Part shown: piece by piece, positions 24,012-38,300 of the stretch
Layout: each line of letters begins with the position of its first letter
How positions within the stretch are numbered: the first letter of the stretch is position 1
Assembly (NCBI RefSeq): GCF_039555335.1
Contig: NC_092637.1
Location: forward strand, 43,292,990 to 43,356,989
Reading direction: 5' to 3'
Origin: Amphiura filiformis
Lineage: Eukaryota; Echinodermata; Ophiuroidea; Amphilepidida; Amphiuridae
Length of the DNA stretch: 64,000 nucleotides
Notes under the pieces: generated by a model
Told to the model about the DNA's origin: nothing
The model's input: only the letters and a program-made list of their open reading frames with translations
Databases searched by the model: none
Position numbers and translations under genes: made by a program

Positions 24012-24800
24012 TTTTTTCTTTTTTTTTTTAAAACCAAACTTTCTTATATTAATTTGAAATGTACATATTGCAAGGGAAATATATTTTGTTTCCTTTTTTT
24101 CTGAAACGGTACGAAAAACAACAAATATTTTCCGTTCAATACAGGCCGAGCATTGCAGCATGTCAGCATTCGTCATACGAACGGGAATTGTTGTTGTTGC
24201 ATGCCTACCCAGAATGCAATTCACGTATACAAGGTATTGGATTGCAAATTTGGCTATTTATTCACATTTACGCTGAAAATGCTCTCGTTTTTTTTTTTTT
24301 TTTCATAAAGGGGGAGATATTTGATATTATTATGTAATTTTAAAGACAATCCATATCCAAAACCAATAGGGTTACTCCCCTTTAAGAAATAAGAAACAAA
24401 TGAAATAGGCACAAGATGAACATTGCACAAAAGGTATTGCACGGAAAAAAATACATGCAAAATGCGCAAAGAAACAACTAAAGTGAAATGTTCAAAGTGA
24501 CGGCATAAGCAATAAAGCAAAATAAGTTTAACCAGACAACAATTTTGAATAAACAACAGCAATATACTGCTAACAAAATATCAAACAGAAGATGAAAATT
24601 AGAATCATAATCACGAAATTTTTAAAAAGCCAAGCTGTACACTACATAGATAACACGAGAGTAGAAAACAATAATGAAAATGAAGTATACAGCGAAGCAA
24701 TAAAACACATGATCAATTCAATGTAATATTAAAAATGGCAAAAACACAGTATCAAATTGAATATGAAAAATTCTAAACAAATAAGGATACTTTTAACGCA
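24012..24800. other. Intergenic, no gene seen
   Basis: AT-rich sequence with a T15-type homopolymer near 24287-24303. No coding or RNA signal. Confidence 0.4.
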
Positions 24801-24804
24801 AACA

Positions 24805-25250
24805 ATACCAAAGTGGCGAAGCAAACATATTTACACCAGGTATAAAACTCAAATGAAAAGACCAATCACGAGAACAACCAAGAAAATAACTTGAGTTATA
24901 CGAGGTGCATAGGCAAAATATTATGCGAAACATATTGCACACTTTTATAAACATAATTAATAACCAAAATTGCACAATTATAATAATACAATAATATCAA
25001 AATATCGACAAACAATAACAAAGTGGCGAAGCAAACATATCTACCATGTCTACACCAGGTATAAAGACACATCACGAGAGCAACCAAGAAAAATAACTTA
25101 TACGAGATGTAGACAAAATATTATGCGAAACATATTGCACATTTTTTTTAAACATAATTGATAACAAAAATTGCATAATAATCAATAATACAATAATATC
25201 AAAATATCAACAAACAATACCAAAGTAGCGAGCGAAGCAAACATATCTAC
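24805..25250. repeat. ~205-bp tandem repeat, two copies plus partial third
   Basis: The marker AGTGGCGAAGCAAACATAT occurs at about 24811 and 25021, and as AGTAGCGAGCGAAGCAAACATAT near 25226. Copies share ATATTATGCGAAACATATTGC and AATAATATCAAAATATC. The last partial copy joins the 128-bp satellite at a shared ACACCAGGT/ATACCAGGT word. Confidence 0.75.
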
Positions 25251-26834
25251 ACCAGGTTCGTATGACAGTTTCTTATTAATGGTGGGTTGTTCCACTCTTT
25301 AGATGATATGTTGCGTCAGATATCATCGGACCGGCCTCATCAGGAATGCAGACAGGAAAGACCTTATTATACCAGGTTCCATTCGTATGACAGTTTCTTA
25401 TTAATGGTGGGTTGTTCCACTCTTTTCCAGATGATATGTTGCGCCAGATATCATCGGACCGGCCGTATCAGGTATACAGACAGGGAAGGCCTTTTTATAC
25501 CAGGTTCCATTCGTATGACAGTTTCTTATTAATGGTGAGTTGTTCCACTCTTTTCCAGATGATATGTTGCGTCAGATATCATCGGACCGGCCTCATCAGG
25601 CACACAGACAGGGAAGGCCTTTTTATACCAGGTTTCATCCGTATGACAGTTTCTTATTAATGGTGAGTTGTTCCACTCTTTAGATGATATGTTGCGTCAG
25701 ATATCATCGGACCGGCCTCATCAGGCACACTAGGGAAGGCCTTATTATACCAGGTTCCATTCGTATGACAGTTTCTTATTAATGGTGGGTTGTTCCACTC
25801 TTTCCCAGATGATATGTTGCGTCAGATATCATCGGACCGGCCTTATCAGGCACACTAGGGAAGGCCTTATTATACCAGGTTCCATTCGTATGACAGTTTC
25901 TTATTAATGGTGGGTTGTTCCACTCTTTCCCAGATGATATGTTGCGTCAGATATCATCGGACCGGCCTTATCAGGTATACAGACAGGGAAGGCCTTTTTA
26001 TACCAGGTTCCATTCGTATGCAGTTTCTTATTAATGGTGGGTTGTTCTACTCTTTCCCAGATGATATGTTGCGTCAGATATCATCGGACCGGCCGTATCA
26101 GGTATACAGACAGGGAAGGCCTTTTTATACCAGGTTCCATTCGTATGACAGTTTCTTATTAATGGTGGGTTGTTCTACTCTTTCCCAGATGATATGTTGC
26201 GTCAGATATCATCGGACCGGTCTCATCAGGTATACAGACAGGGAAGGCCTTTTTATACCAGGTTCCATTCGTATGCAGTTTCTTATTAATGGTGGGTTGT
26301 TCTACTCTTTCTCAGATGATATGTTGCGTCAGATATCATCGGACCGGCCTCATCAGGTATACAGACAGGGAAGGCCTTATTATACCAGGTTCCATTCGAA
26401 TGACAGTTTCTTATTACTGGTGAGTTGTTCCACTCTTTCCCAGATGATATGTTGCGTCAGATATCATCGGACCGGCCTTATCAGGTATACAGACAGGGAA
26501 GGCCTTTTTATACCAGGTTCCATTCGTATGGCAGTTTCTTATTAATGGTGGGTTGTTCCACTCTTTCCCAGATGATATGTTGCGTCAGATATCATCGGAC
26601 CGGTCTCATCAGGTATACAGACAGGGAAGGCCTTTTTATACCAGGTTCCATTCGTATGACAGTTTCTTATTAATGGTGAGTTGTTCCACTCTTTCCCAGA
26701 TGATATGTTGCGTCAGATATCATCGGACCGGCCTTATCAGGTATACAGACAGGGAAGGCCTTATTATACCAGGTTCCATTCGTATGGCAGTTTCTTATTA
26801 ATGATGGGTTGTTCCACTTTTTTCCAGATGATAT
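25251..26834. repeat. 128-bp satellite A, block 1 (about 12 monomers)
   Basis: A head-to-tail array with a usual period of 127-128 bp. Every monomer contains CAGATATCATCGGACCGG, a GACAGGGAAGGCCTT word and ACCAGGTTCCATTCGTATG. Some monomers lack the CCAG before GATGATATG and are 3-4 bp shorter. The period is not a multiple of three, so neighbouring monomers read in different frames. The apparent 80-250-codon frames are artefacts of the array. Confidence 0.95.
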
Positions 26835-27184
26835 CCCTGGCTGAAATTTGATACACTTTTGATACACCACTTTTGATATGTATGAAAAATGTATGAAATA
26901 AAAAGTATTTGAATTGGAACCCTCATTTCATACACTTTTATGTATCAAAACTGTATCAAATTAACATTGCATACACATTTTATACATATCAAAAGTGTAT
27001 CAAATGCCAAGATAATGTATCAAAAAGTATCAAATGAAATGTATCCTTTCATTTCATACATATTTGATACATAATTATATCAAAAGTGTATCAAATATGT
27101 AACTGTATCAAATCAGGGTTCCAATTTAAACTGTATCAAATAAGCGTTGAAATTTTTATCCTTTCATTTCATACATAATTATAT
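26835..27184. mobile_element. Truncated copy of the TTTGATACAC element inside satellite A
   Basis: Begins CCCTGGCTGAAATTTGATAC exactly like the left end of the element at 29514 and runs about 350 bp through the CAAAAGTGTATCAAAT repeats. It then stops, with satellite A resuming mid-monomer. The preceding monomer shares private variants with the one at 29390-29513, so the satellite monomer and element fragment were duplicated together. Confidence 0.8.
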
Positions 27185-28516
27185 ACAGACAGGGAAGGCC
27201 TTTTTATAGCAGGTTCCATTCGTATGACAGTTTCTTATTAATGGTGAGTTGTTCCACTCTTTTCCAGATGATATGTTGCGTCAGATATCATCGGACCGGC
27301 CTCATCAGGCACACAGACAGGGAAGGCCTTTTTATACCAGGTTCCATTCGTATGACAGTTTCTTATTAATGGTGGGTTGTTCTACTCTTTCCCAGATGAT
27401 ATGTTGCGTCAGATATCATCGGACCGGTCTCATCTGGTATACAGACAGGGAAGGCCTTTTTATACCAGGTTCCATTCGTATGACAGTGTCTTATTACTGG
27501 TGAGTTGTTCCACTCTTTCCCAGATGATATGTTGCGTCAGATATCATCGGACCGGTCTCATCAGGTATACATACAGGGAAGGCCTTTTTATACCAGGTTC
27601 CATTCGTATGCAGTTTCTTATTAATGGTGGGTTGTTCTACTCTTTCCCAGATGATATGTTGCGTCAGATATCATCGGACCGGCCGTATCAGGTATACAGA
27701 CAGGGAAGGCCTTTTTATACCAGGTTCCATTCGTATGACAGTTTCTTATTAATGGTGGGTTGTTCTACTCTTTCCCAGATGATATGTTGCGTCAGATATC
27801 ATCGGACCGGCCTCATCAGGTATACAGACAGGGAAGGCCTTTTTATACCAGGTTCCATTCGTATGCAGTTTCTTATTAATGGTGGGTTGTTCTACTCTTT
27901 CCCAGATGATATGTTGCGTCAGATATCATCGGACCGGCCTCATCAGGTATACAGACAGGGAAGGCCTTATTATACCAGGTTCCATTCGTATGACAGTTTC
28001 TTATTACTGGTGAGTTGTTCCACTCTTTCCCAGATGATATGTTGCGTCAGATATCATCGGACCGGCCTTATCAGGTATACAGACAGGGAAGGCCTTTTTA
28101 TACCAGGTTCCATTCGTATGGCAGTTTCTTATTAATGGTGGGTTGTTCCACTCTTTCCCAGATGATATGTTGCGTCAGATATCATCGGACCGGTCTCATC
28201 AGGTATACAGACAGGGAAAGCCTTTTTATACCAGGTTCCATTCGTATGGCAGTTTCTTATTAATGGTGGGTTGTTCCACTCTTTCCCAGATATATGTTGC
28301 GTCAGATATCATCGGACCGGTCTCATCAGGTATACAGACAGGGAAGGCCTTTTAATACCAGGTTCCATTCGTATGACAGTTTCTTATTAATGGTGAGTTG
28401 TTCCACTCTTTTCCAGATGATATGTTGCGTCAGATATCATCGGACCGGCCTCATCAGGCACACAGACAGGGAAGGCCTTTTTATACCAGGTTCCATTCGT
28501 ATGACAGTTTCTTATT
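27185..28516. repeat. 128-bp satellite A, block 2 (about 10 monomers)
   Basis: Same monomer as block 1. Runs of several monomers share variants with block 1 (TATGCAGTTTC lacking AC, and TATGGCAGTTTC), so multi-monomer segments were copied between blocks. Confidence 0.95.
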
Positions 28517-29387
28517 AAGGTAGTATGAACGGCTACGGTGTCATGCTCAGATTTGCTTGAAAATGATACAGAATGTGGAGATTAATGAAAAAAACCCACC
28601 TGCCAATTTTTAATTTTTTCCAAAAGAGCGTTTTTGACGTATGTAATTTTTTGTGATTGGAAAACCCCATAGACTTTGCACACGGCATGTTTTTGGCATG
28701 TTGCCAAGTTCTTCAAATCAGCTTAATTTTTGAAAACAAGTAATTTGTTTAAATGTGATTTTCTCTCCTTTATACCAACTGCATAAATCTGGTTTTTAAT
28801 TTATTTGATTGCAAAAATGCTACTTAATAAAGGACAGCAATTGTTTCCAAGATATTTGCCTTAACAAAGGAGATATAAAATGGTAATGTAAGTACTTTTT
28901 TCAATGTTCTTGACTTTTTCTAGAAACACTAAATTACCTAAATTCTAGAATTTTTTTTGAGCTAACTATAGGTCCAATTTCAACAAACAAGGTGTCATAT
29001 GAAAGGTAATCAAATTTTAATGAAGTGTTTCTATTTTAAGTTATAGGTGTTTCTAAATTTCCCTAAAATCAACATTTTATAAATTTATTTTCTAAAAACA
29101 CTTTATCCAAAAAAGCTGGCGAGAGAATTTAGATATTAAGCTTATACACCATCCCTGAAAGTTTGGAAACCATAGCACACTCCATGTTGGCAAAAGAATT
29201 ATAATGTGGAAAAATTTAGGTAGTTTTCAAAAAATAAAGAAATACATAAGAAATGGTAAAATTTTTATGAAACTCTAAAAATAGGTGGAGTGAAGACTTA
29301 TCTTTAGTTTGTTTTAAGTTTTAAATTAATACACAATTCCAATTTGCTATCGTGGCTATTTTGCTGCAAGCTTGATTAGCCGTTCAT
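28517..29387. other. Unique sequence interrupting satellite A
   Basis: About 870 bp of AT-rich sequence that is not satellite. It starts near TATGAACGGCTA and ends near the inverse TAGCCGTTCA, an 11-bp inverted match that could be the edge of an old transposon. No reading frame of note. Confidence 0.4.
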
Positions 29388-29513
29388 TGCGTCAGATATC
29401 ATCGGACCGGCCTTATCAGGTATACAGACAGGGAAGGCCTTATTATACCAGGTTCCATTCGTATGGCAGTTTCTTATTAATGATGGGTTGTTCCACTTTT
29501 TTCCAGATGATAT
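29388..29513. repeat. Satellite A partial monomer, left of insertion
   Basis: From TTGCGTCAGATATCATCGG through CCAGATGATAT. Continues across the inserted element at 31805. Confidence 0.9.
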
Positions 29514-31804
29514 CCCTGGCTGAAATTTGATACACTTTTGATACACCACTTTTGATACGTATGAAAAATGTATGAAATAAAAAGTATTTGAATTGGAACC
29601 CTCATTTCATACACTTTTATGTATCAAAACGGTATCAAATTAACATTGCATACACATTTTATACATATCAAAAGTGTATCAAATGCCAAGATAATGTATC
29701 AAAAAAGTATCAAATGAAATGTATCCTTTCATTTCATATATATTTGATACATAATTATATCAAAAGTGTATCAAATATGTAACTGTATCAAATCAGGGTT
29801 CCAATTTAAACTGTATCAAATTAGCGTTGAAATTTTTATCCTTTCATTTCATACACATTTCATACATAATTATATCAAAAGTGTATGAAATATGTAACTG
29901 TATCAAATAAGCGTTCCAATTTAAACTGTATCAAATTAGCGTTCAAATTTTATCCTTTCATTTCATACACATTTCATACATAATTATATTAAAAGTGTAT
30001 GAAATATGTAACTGTATCAAATCAGGGTTCCAATTTAAACTGTATCAAATTAGCGTTGAAATTTTTATCCTTTCATTTCATACACATTTCATACATAATT
30101 TATATCAAAAGTGTATCGAATATGTTACTGTATCAAATCAGCGTTCCAATTTAAACTGTATCAAATTAGCATTGAAATTTTGATCCTTTCATTTCATACA
30201 CATTTCATACATAATTATATCAAAAGTGTATCAAATATGTCACTGTATGAAATCAGCGTTCCAATTTAAACTATCAAATTAGCATTGAAATTCTTATCCT
30301 TTCATTTTATACACATTTTATACATAATAATATCAAAAGTGTATCAAATATGTCACTGTATCAAATCAGCGTTCCAATTCTAATGCTGGCCAGCGGGACC
30401 GCCCTATTTTTGATACATGCCATTTGATACACTTTTGATATAGTTTTTTGATACACTTTTGATACAGTTTTTTTATACACTTTTGATAGTTTTTTGATAC
30501 ACTTTTGATAGTTGTTTTGATACACTTTTGATACCGTTTTTTATACACTTATGATACAGTTTTTATACACTTTTGATACAGTTTTTTTATACACTTTTGA
30601 TACAGTTTTTCAGATTTCAAAATTGGTCCAATCAAGCTCAAATTCAACAAAAATTATCCTTACATGATCTAAACATATTTGCAAACATTAATGACCCCAA
30701 AGCTCAAAGTGAAGGGGTCAAAGGTCAAATTTTGAAATTAGTCTAATCAAGCTCAAATTCAACACTGCCCTCTACTGCCAATGCTGACCTCTAGCACTTT
30801 CCCCCATCACGGAGCAGCTCAATGCACTTTCCCGTATCAACGTTCAAAATTATGTGTGAGAAAGTATTGCAAAAAAGAAGCAAAACCCAACCAAAATGGA
30901 ATATACATACATCAGAGGGCCTGCTTGGAAAGCAGTGCTTGTCACTGAAGTTGTTACCCTCAATAAAGAGACAAAACGGCTACCAATAACAAAAAGATTC
31001 AGCAGGGTTTTTTACTATACAGGCATGTGCTATATTCATGCTTAATACATATACATAGAGGCCCTATATATAATATATAGTAAGCTTACCTTATCAGAAC
31101 AAAGTCAATAAAATATCCTCTTTAATCACAGTCCCTGATTACAACTACATTGTAACCTAATGTGCAGTCTACAAGCATGTTTGTTTCTTCATCATGATAA
31201 ATAAAACACCATAATTTGCTCTAAAATACAGTACATTTCCAAATGCAAATCCTGGTGTTAACTGCATGCATGCCACATGGGCAAATTTGAAAATGATGAG
31301 TCATTATCTAGACATGTGATCAGTTATTAATACAGTTTTGATACACTACAAAAGGTCAGTTTATGAAAGCCCAATTTGATACACTTTTGATATATCTCTA
31401 GCCACCCAAAATTAGCTAAGTCCAATTTAATACGCTTTTGATACACTGTAGGCAGCCAGAATTTGACTAAGTCCAATTTGATACACTTTTGATATACATC
31501 TAGCACCAAAAAATTAAATTTGATACACTTTACATACACTAAAAAATTGCAAAGTCCAATTTGATACACTTTTGATACACCACATGGCCAACATTAACTA
31601 ATTTCAAATTCGATACACTTTTGATACATTTTTGATACAGTTAGGTGATATTTGATACAGTTTTGATACCCTATATTTTCAGTTGATAAATTTTCAATAC
31701 ACCCTTTGTATATCAAAACTGTATCAAATTGCCGTTTGATACAGTTTTAATACACTTTGATACACTTTTGATACACTTCTTGCTGTATAGAATTTGTGCT
31801 AGGG
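29514..31804. mobile_element. 2.3-kb foldback-like element inserted in satellite A
   Basis: The ends CCCTGGCTGAAATT and (from the right) CCCTAGCACAAATT are inverted repeats, 11 of 14 matching. AT lies on both sides and removing the element with one AT restores a normal satellite monomer, so it inserted with a 2-bp AT duplication. The left half carries CAAAAGTGTATCAAAT words in about 75-110-bp blocks (29600-30390). From 30400, and again at 31330-31790, the same word is in the opposite orientation (TTTGATACACTTTTGATACA). The centre (30620-31320) is unique and lacks a transposase-like frame. Confidence 0.8.
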
Positions 31805-31920
31805 ATGTTGCGTCAGATATCATCGGATCGGCCTTATCAGGCATACAGACAGGGAAGGCCTTATTATACCAGGTTCCATTCGTACGACATAGGTTGTTCC
31901 ACTCTTTCCCAGATGTATTT
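31805..31920. repeat. Satellite A partial monomer, right of insertion
   Basis: ATGTTGCGTCAGATATCATC through CACTCTTTCCCAGATG. It completes the monomer interrupted at 29513 and ends satellite A. Confidence 0.9.
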
Positions 31921-32302
31921 TCACTCTAAGTTGAAACACATCTCCTCCTGCAAGTGAAAAGCGCCCTCTTTGGCAATTAGAAAATACTGTCATTGTGACA
32001 TGATGCTTACATCATCGTCAAGGGCGCAGTCTTAGTTTTCAAATGCCGTTTGTTTTGTTCAATTTGCTTGTTTTAATCTCGAGATATGTTTAGTTATCAG
32101 CGAAGGGGTAAAATCATAATTGTGTCACTTTTACTAGGGAAGAGGGCTGTATTTGTAAGTCAATGATAGCACCAAGTGTAATAAGTGTTCCTTCGTGAAA
32201 TCAAAAGAATGATTACACAACAATACAATTGTTTTACTTTTGTACTGTTTTATCATGATACAGGTATAATGATTCTCTTTTTCCAATAGAAACAGATTAA
32301 AA
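31921..32302. other. Spacer between satellites A and B
   Basis: About 380 bp of single-copy-looking sequence. Nothing recognised. Confidence 0.5.
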
Positions 32303-35300
32303 AATGTGTCACAAGTCTCTACTACAAAGCCAAATATTAAATGTATTCATTACGTTACCTTGTGATTTGTTACAAGGCTCTAGTGCAAAGTTAAATAATA
32401 AATGGATTCATTACGTTACCTTGTGATTTGTCACAAGTCTCTAGTGCAAAGCCAAATATTAAATGTATTCATTACGTTACCTTGTGATTTGTCACAAGTC
32501 TCTAGTGCAAAGTTAAATATTAAATGGATTCATTACGTTACCTTGTGATTTGTCACAAGTCTCTAGTGCAAAGCCAAATATTAAATGTATTCATTACGTT
32601 ACCTTGTGATTTGTCACAAGTCTCTAGTGCAAAGTTGAATATTAAATGGATTCATTACGTTACCTTGTGATTTGTCACAAGTCTCTACTACAAAGCCAAA
32701 TATTAAATGTATTCATTACGTTACCTTGTGATTTGTTACAAGGCTCTAATGCAAAGCCAAATATTAAATGTATTCATTACGTTACCTTGTGATTTGTCAC
32801 AAGTCTCTACTACAAAGCCAAATATTAAATGTATTCATTACGTTACCTTGTGATTTGTCACAAGTCTCTGCTACAAAGCCAAATATTAAATGTATTCATT
32901 ATATTACCTTGTGATTTGTCACAAGTCTCTAGTGCAAAGTTGAATATTAAATGGATTCATTACGTTACCTTGTGATTTGTCACAAGTCTCTGCTACAAAG
33001 CCAAATATTAAATGTATTCATTATATTACCTTGTGATTTGTCACAAGTCTCTAGTGCAAAGTTGAATATTAAATGGATTCATTACGTTACCTTGTGATTT
33101 GTCACAAGTCTCTGCTACAAAGCCAAATATTAAATGTATTCATTACGTTACCTTGTGATTTGTTACAAGGCTCTAGTGCAAAGCCAAATATTAAATGTAT
33201 TCATTACGTTACCTTGTGATTTGTCACAAGTCTCTACTACAAAGCCAAATATTAAATGTATTCATTACGTTACCTTGTGATTTGTTACAAGTCTCTAGTG
33301 CAAAGCCAAATATTAAATGTATTCATTATGTTAACTTGTGATTTGTCACAAGGCTCTAGTGCAAAGCCAAATATTAAATGTATTCATTACGTTACCTTAG
33401 CTTTTGGAACAAAGATCGAAAGCCAAATATTAAATGTATTCATTACGTTACCTTGTGATTTGTCACAAGTCTCTAGTGCAAAGCCAAATATCAAATGTAT
33501 TTATTACGTTACCTTGTAATTTGTCACAAGTCTCTAGTACAAAGCCAAATATTAAATGTATTCATTACGTTACCTTGTGATTTGTCACAAGTCTCTAGTG
33601 CAAAGCCAAATATTAAATGTATTCAATACGTTACCTCGTGATTTGTTACAAGTCTCTAGTGCAAAGCCAAATATTAAATGTATTCATTACGTTACCTTGT
33701 GATTTGTTACAAGTCTCTAGTGCAAAGCCAAATATTAAATGTATTCATTACGTTACCTTGTGATTTGTCACAAGTCTCTAGTGCAAAGCCAAATATTAAA
33801 TGTATTCAATACGTTACCTCGTGATTTGTTACAAGTCTCTAGTGCAAAGCCAAATATTAAATGTATTCATTACGTTACCTAGTGATTTGTTACAAGTCTC
33901 TAGTGCAAAGCCAAATATTAAATGTATTCATTACGTTACCTTGTGATTTGTCACAAGTCTCTACTACAAAGCCAAATATTAAATGTATTCATTACGTTAC
34001 CTTGTGATTTGTTACAAGTCTCTAGTGCAAAACCAAATATTAAATGTATTCATTACGTTACCTTGTGATTTGTCACAAGTCTCTACTACAAAGCCAAATA
34101 TTAAATGTATTCATTATATTACCTTGTGATTTGTCACAAGTCTCTAGTGCAAAGCTAAATATTAAACGTATTCATTACGTTACCTTGTGATTTGTCACAA
34201 GTCTCTAGTGCAAAGCCAAATATTAAATGTATTCATTACGTTACCTCGTGATTTGTTACAAATCTCTAGTGCAAAACCAAATATTAAATGTATTCATTAC
34301 GTTACCTTGTGATTTGTCACAAGTCTCTACTACAAAGCCAAATATTAAATGTATTCATTATATTACCTTGTGATTTGTCACAAGTCTCTAGTGCAAAGCC
34401 AAATATTAAATGTATTCATTACGTTACCTTGTGATTTGTTACAAGTCTCTAGTGCAAAGCCAAATATTAAATGTATTCATTACGTTACCTTGTGATTTGT
34501 TACAAGTCTCTAGTGCAAAGCCAAATATTAAATGTATTCATTACGTTACCTTGTGATTTGTCACAAGTCTCTAGTACAAAGCCAAATATTAAATGTATTC
34601 ATTACGTTACCTTGTGATTTGTCACAAGTCTCTAGTGCAAAGCCAAATATTAAATGTATTCATTACGTTACCTTGTGATTTGTCACAAGTCTCTAGTGCA
34701 AAGTCAAATATTAAATGTATTCATTACGTTACCTTGTGATTTGTTACAAGTCTCTAGTGCAAAGCCAAATATTAAATGTATTCATTACGTTACCTTGTGA
34801 TTTGTCACAAGTCTCTTGTGCAAAGTCAAATATTAAATGTATTCATTACGTTACCTTGTGATTTGTTACAAGTCTCTAGTACAAAGCCAAATATTAAATG
34901 TATTCATTACGTTACCTTGTGATTTGTTACAAGTCTCTAGTGCAAAGCTAAATATTAAATGTATTCATTACGTTACCTCGTGATTTGTTACAAGTCTCTA
35001 GTGCAAAGCCAAATATTAAATGTATTCATTACGTTACCTTGTGATTTGTCACAAGTCTCTACTACAAAGCCAAATATTAAATGTATTCATTACGTTACCT
35101 TGTGATTTGTCACAAGGCTCTACTACAAATCCAAATATTAAATGTATTCATTACGTTACCTTGTGATTTGTCACAAGGCTCTAGTGCAAAGCCAAATATT
35201 AAATGTATTCATTACGTTACCTTGTGATTTGTTACAAGTCTCTAGTGTAAAGCTAAATATTAATTGTATTCATTACGTTACCTTGTGATTTGTCACAAGT

Positions 35301-38300
35301 CTCTAGTACAAAGCCAAATATTAAATGTATTCATTGCGTTACCTTGTGATTTGTCACAAGTCTCTAGTGCAAAGCCAAATATTAAATGTATTCATTACGT
35401 TACCTTGTGATTTGTCACAAGTCTCTAGTGCAAAGCGAAATATTAAATGTATTCATTACGTTACCTTGTGATTTGTTACAAGTCTCTAGTACAAAGCCAA
35501 ATATTAAATGTATTCATTACGTTACCTTGTGATTTGTCACAAGTCTCTAGTGCAAAGCTAAATATTAAATGTATTCATTACGTTACCTTGTGATTTGTTA
35601 CAAGTCTCTAGTACAAAGCCAAATATTAAATGTATTCATTACGTTACCTTGTGATTTGTCACAAGTCTCTAGTACAAAGCCAAATATTAAATGTATTCAT
35701 TACGTTACCTTGTGATTTGTTACAAGTCTCTAGTGCAAAGCTAAATATTAAATGTATTCATTACGTTACCTCGTGATTTGTTACAAGTCTCTAGTGCAAA
35801 GCTAAATATTAAATGTATTCATTACGTTACCTTGTGATTTGTTACAAGTCTCTAGTGCAAAGCCAAATATTAAATGTATTCATTACGTTACCTTGTGATT
35901 TGTCACAAGTCTCTAGTGCAAAGCCAAATATTAAATGTATTCAATACGTTACCTCGTGATTTGTTACAAGTCTCTAGTGCAAAGCCAAATATTAAATGTA
36001 TTCATTACGTTACCTAGTGATTTGTTACAAGTCTCTAGTGCAAAGCCAAATATTAAATGTATTCATTACGTTACCTTGTGATTTGTCACAAGTCTCTAGT
36101 GCAAAGCCAAATATTAAATGTATTCATTACGTTACCTTGTGATTTGTCACAAGTCTCTAGTGCAAAGCCAAATATTAAATGTATTCATTACGTTACCTCG
36201 TGATTTGTTACAAGTCTCTAGTGCAAAGCCAAATATTAAATGTATTCATTATATTACCTTGTGATTTATCACAAGTCTCTAGTGCAAAGCCAAATATTAA
36301 ACGTATTCATTACGTTACCTTGTGATTTGTTACAAGTCTCTAGTGCAAAGCTAAATATTAAATGTATTCATTACGTTACCTTGTGATTTGTCACAAGTCT
36401 CTAGTGCAAAGCCAAATATTAAATGTATTCATTACGTTACCTTGTGATTTGTTACAAGTCTCTAGTGCAAAGCTAAATATTAAATGTATTCATTACGTTA
36501 CCTTGTGATTTGTCACAAGTCTCTAGTGCAAAGCCAAATATTAAATGTATTCATTACGTTACCTTGTGATTTGTCACAAGTCTCTAGTGCAAAGCCAAAT
36601 ATTAAATGTATTCATTACGTTACCTTGTGATTTGTCACAAGTCTCTACTACAAAGCCAAATATTAAATGTATTCATTACGTTACCTTGTGATTTGTTACA
36701 AGTCTCTAGTGCAAAGCCAAATATTAAATGTATTCATTATGTTAACTTGTGATTTGTCACAAGGCTCTAGTGCAAAGCCAAATATTAAATGTATTCATTA
36801 CGTTACCTTGTGATTTGTCACAAGTCTCTACTACAAAGCCAAATATTAAATGTATTCATTACGTTACCTTGTGATTTGTCACAAGTCTCTAGTGCAAAGC
36901 CAAATATCAAATGTATTTATTACGTTACCTTGTAATTTGTCACAAGTCTCTAGTACAAAGCCAAATATTAAATGTATTCATTACGTTACCTTGTGATTTG
37001 TCACAAGTCTCTAGTGCAAAGCCAAATATTAAATGTATTCAATACGTTACCTCGTGATTTGTTACAAGTCTCTAGTGCAAAGCCAAATATTAAATGTATT
37101 CATTACGTTACCTTGTGATTTGTTACAAGTCTCTAGTGCAAAGCCAAATATTAAATGTATTCATTACGTTACCTTGTGATTTGTCACAAGTCTCTAGTGC
37201 AAAGCCAAATATTAAATGTATTCAATACGTTACCTCGTGATTTGTTACAAGTCTCTAGTGCAAAGCCAAATATTAAATGTATTCATTATGTTAACTTGTG
37301 ATTTGTCACAAGTCTCTAGTGCAAAGCCAAATATTAAATGTATTCATTACGTTACCTTGTGATTTGTCACAAGTCTCTACTACAAAGCCAAATATTAAAT
37401 GTATTCATTACGTTACCTTGTGATTTGTTACAAGTCTCTAGTGCAAAGCTAAATATTAAATGTATGCATTACGTTACCTTGTGATTTGTTACAAGTCTCT
37501 AGTGCAAAGCCAAATATTAAATGTATTCATTACGTTACCTTGTGATTTGTCACAAGTCTCTACTGCTAAAGCCAAATATTAAATGTATTCATTACGTTAC
37601 CTTGTGATTTGTTACAAGTCTCTAGTGCAAAGCCAAATATTAAATGTATTCATTATGTTAACTTGTGATTTGTCACAAGGCTCTAGTGCAAAGCCAAATA
37701 TTAAATGTATTCATTATGTTAACTTGTGATTTGTCACAAGTCTCTAGTGCAAAGCCAAATATTAAATGTATTTATTACGTTACCTCGTGATTTGTCACAA
37801 GTCTCTAGTGCAAAGCCAAATATTAAATGTATTCATTACGTTACCTTGTGATTTGTTACAAGTCTCTAGTGCAAAGCCAAATATTAAATGTATTCATTAC
37901 GTTACCTTGTGATTTGTCACAAGTCTCTAGTGCAAAGCTAAATATTAATTGTATTCATTACGTTACCTTGTGATTTGTCACAAGTCTCTAGTGCAAAGCC
38001 AAATATTAAATGTATTCATTATATTACCGTGTGATTTGTTACAAGTCTCTAGTGCAAAGCCAAATATTAAATGTATTTATTACGTTACCTTGTGATTTGT
38101 TACAAGTCTCTAGTGCAAAGCTAAATATTAAATGTATTCATTACGTTACCTCGTGATTTGTTACAAGTCTCTAGTGCAAAGCCAAATATTAAATGTATTC
38201 ATTACGTTACCTTGCGATTTGTCACAAGTCTCTAGTACAAAGCCAAATATTAAATGTATTCATTACGTTACCTTGTGATTTGTTACAAGTCTCTAGTGCA

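Noticed and set aside
25907..28135. Frames of 80-252 codons across the 128-bp satellite
   Set aside because: They follow the satellite monomer, whose period is not a multiple of three; the peptide alternates between two readings of the same DNA. No protein features.
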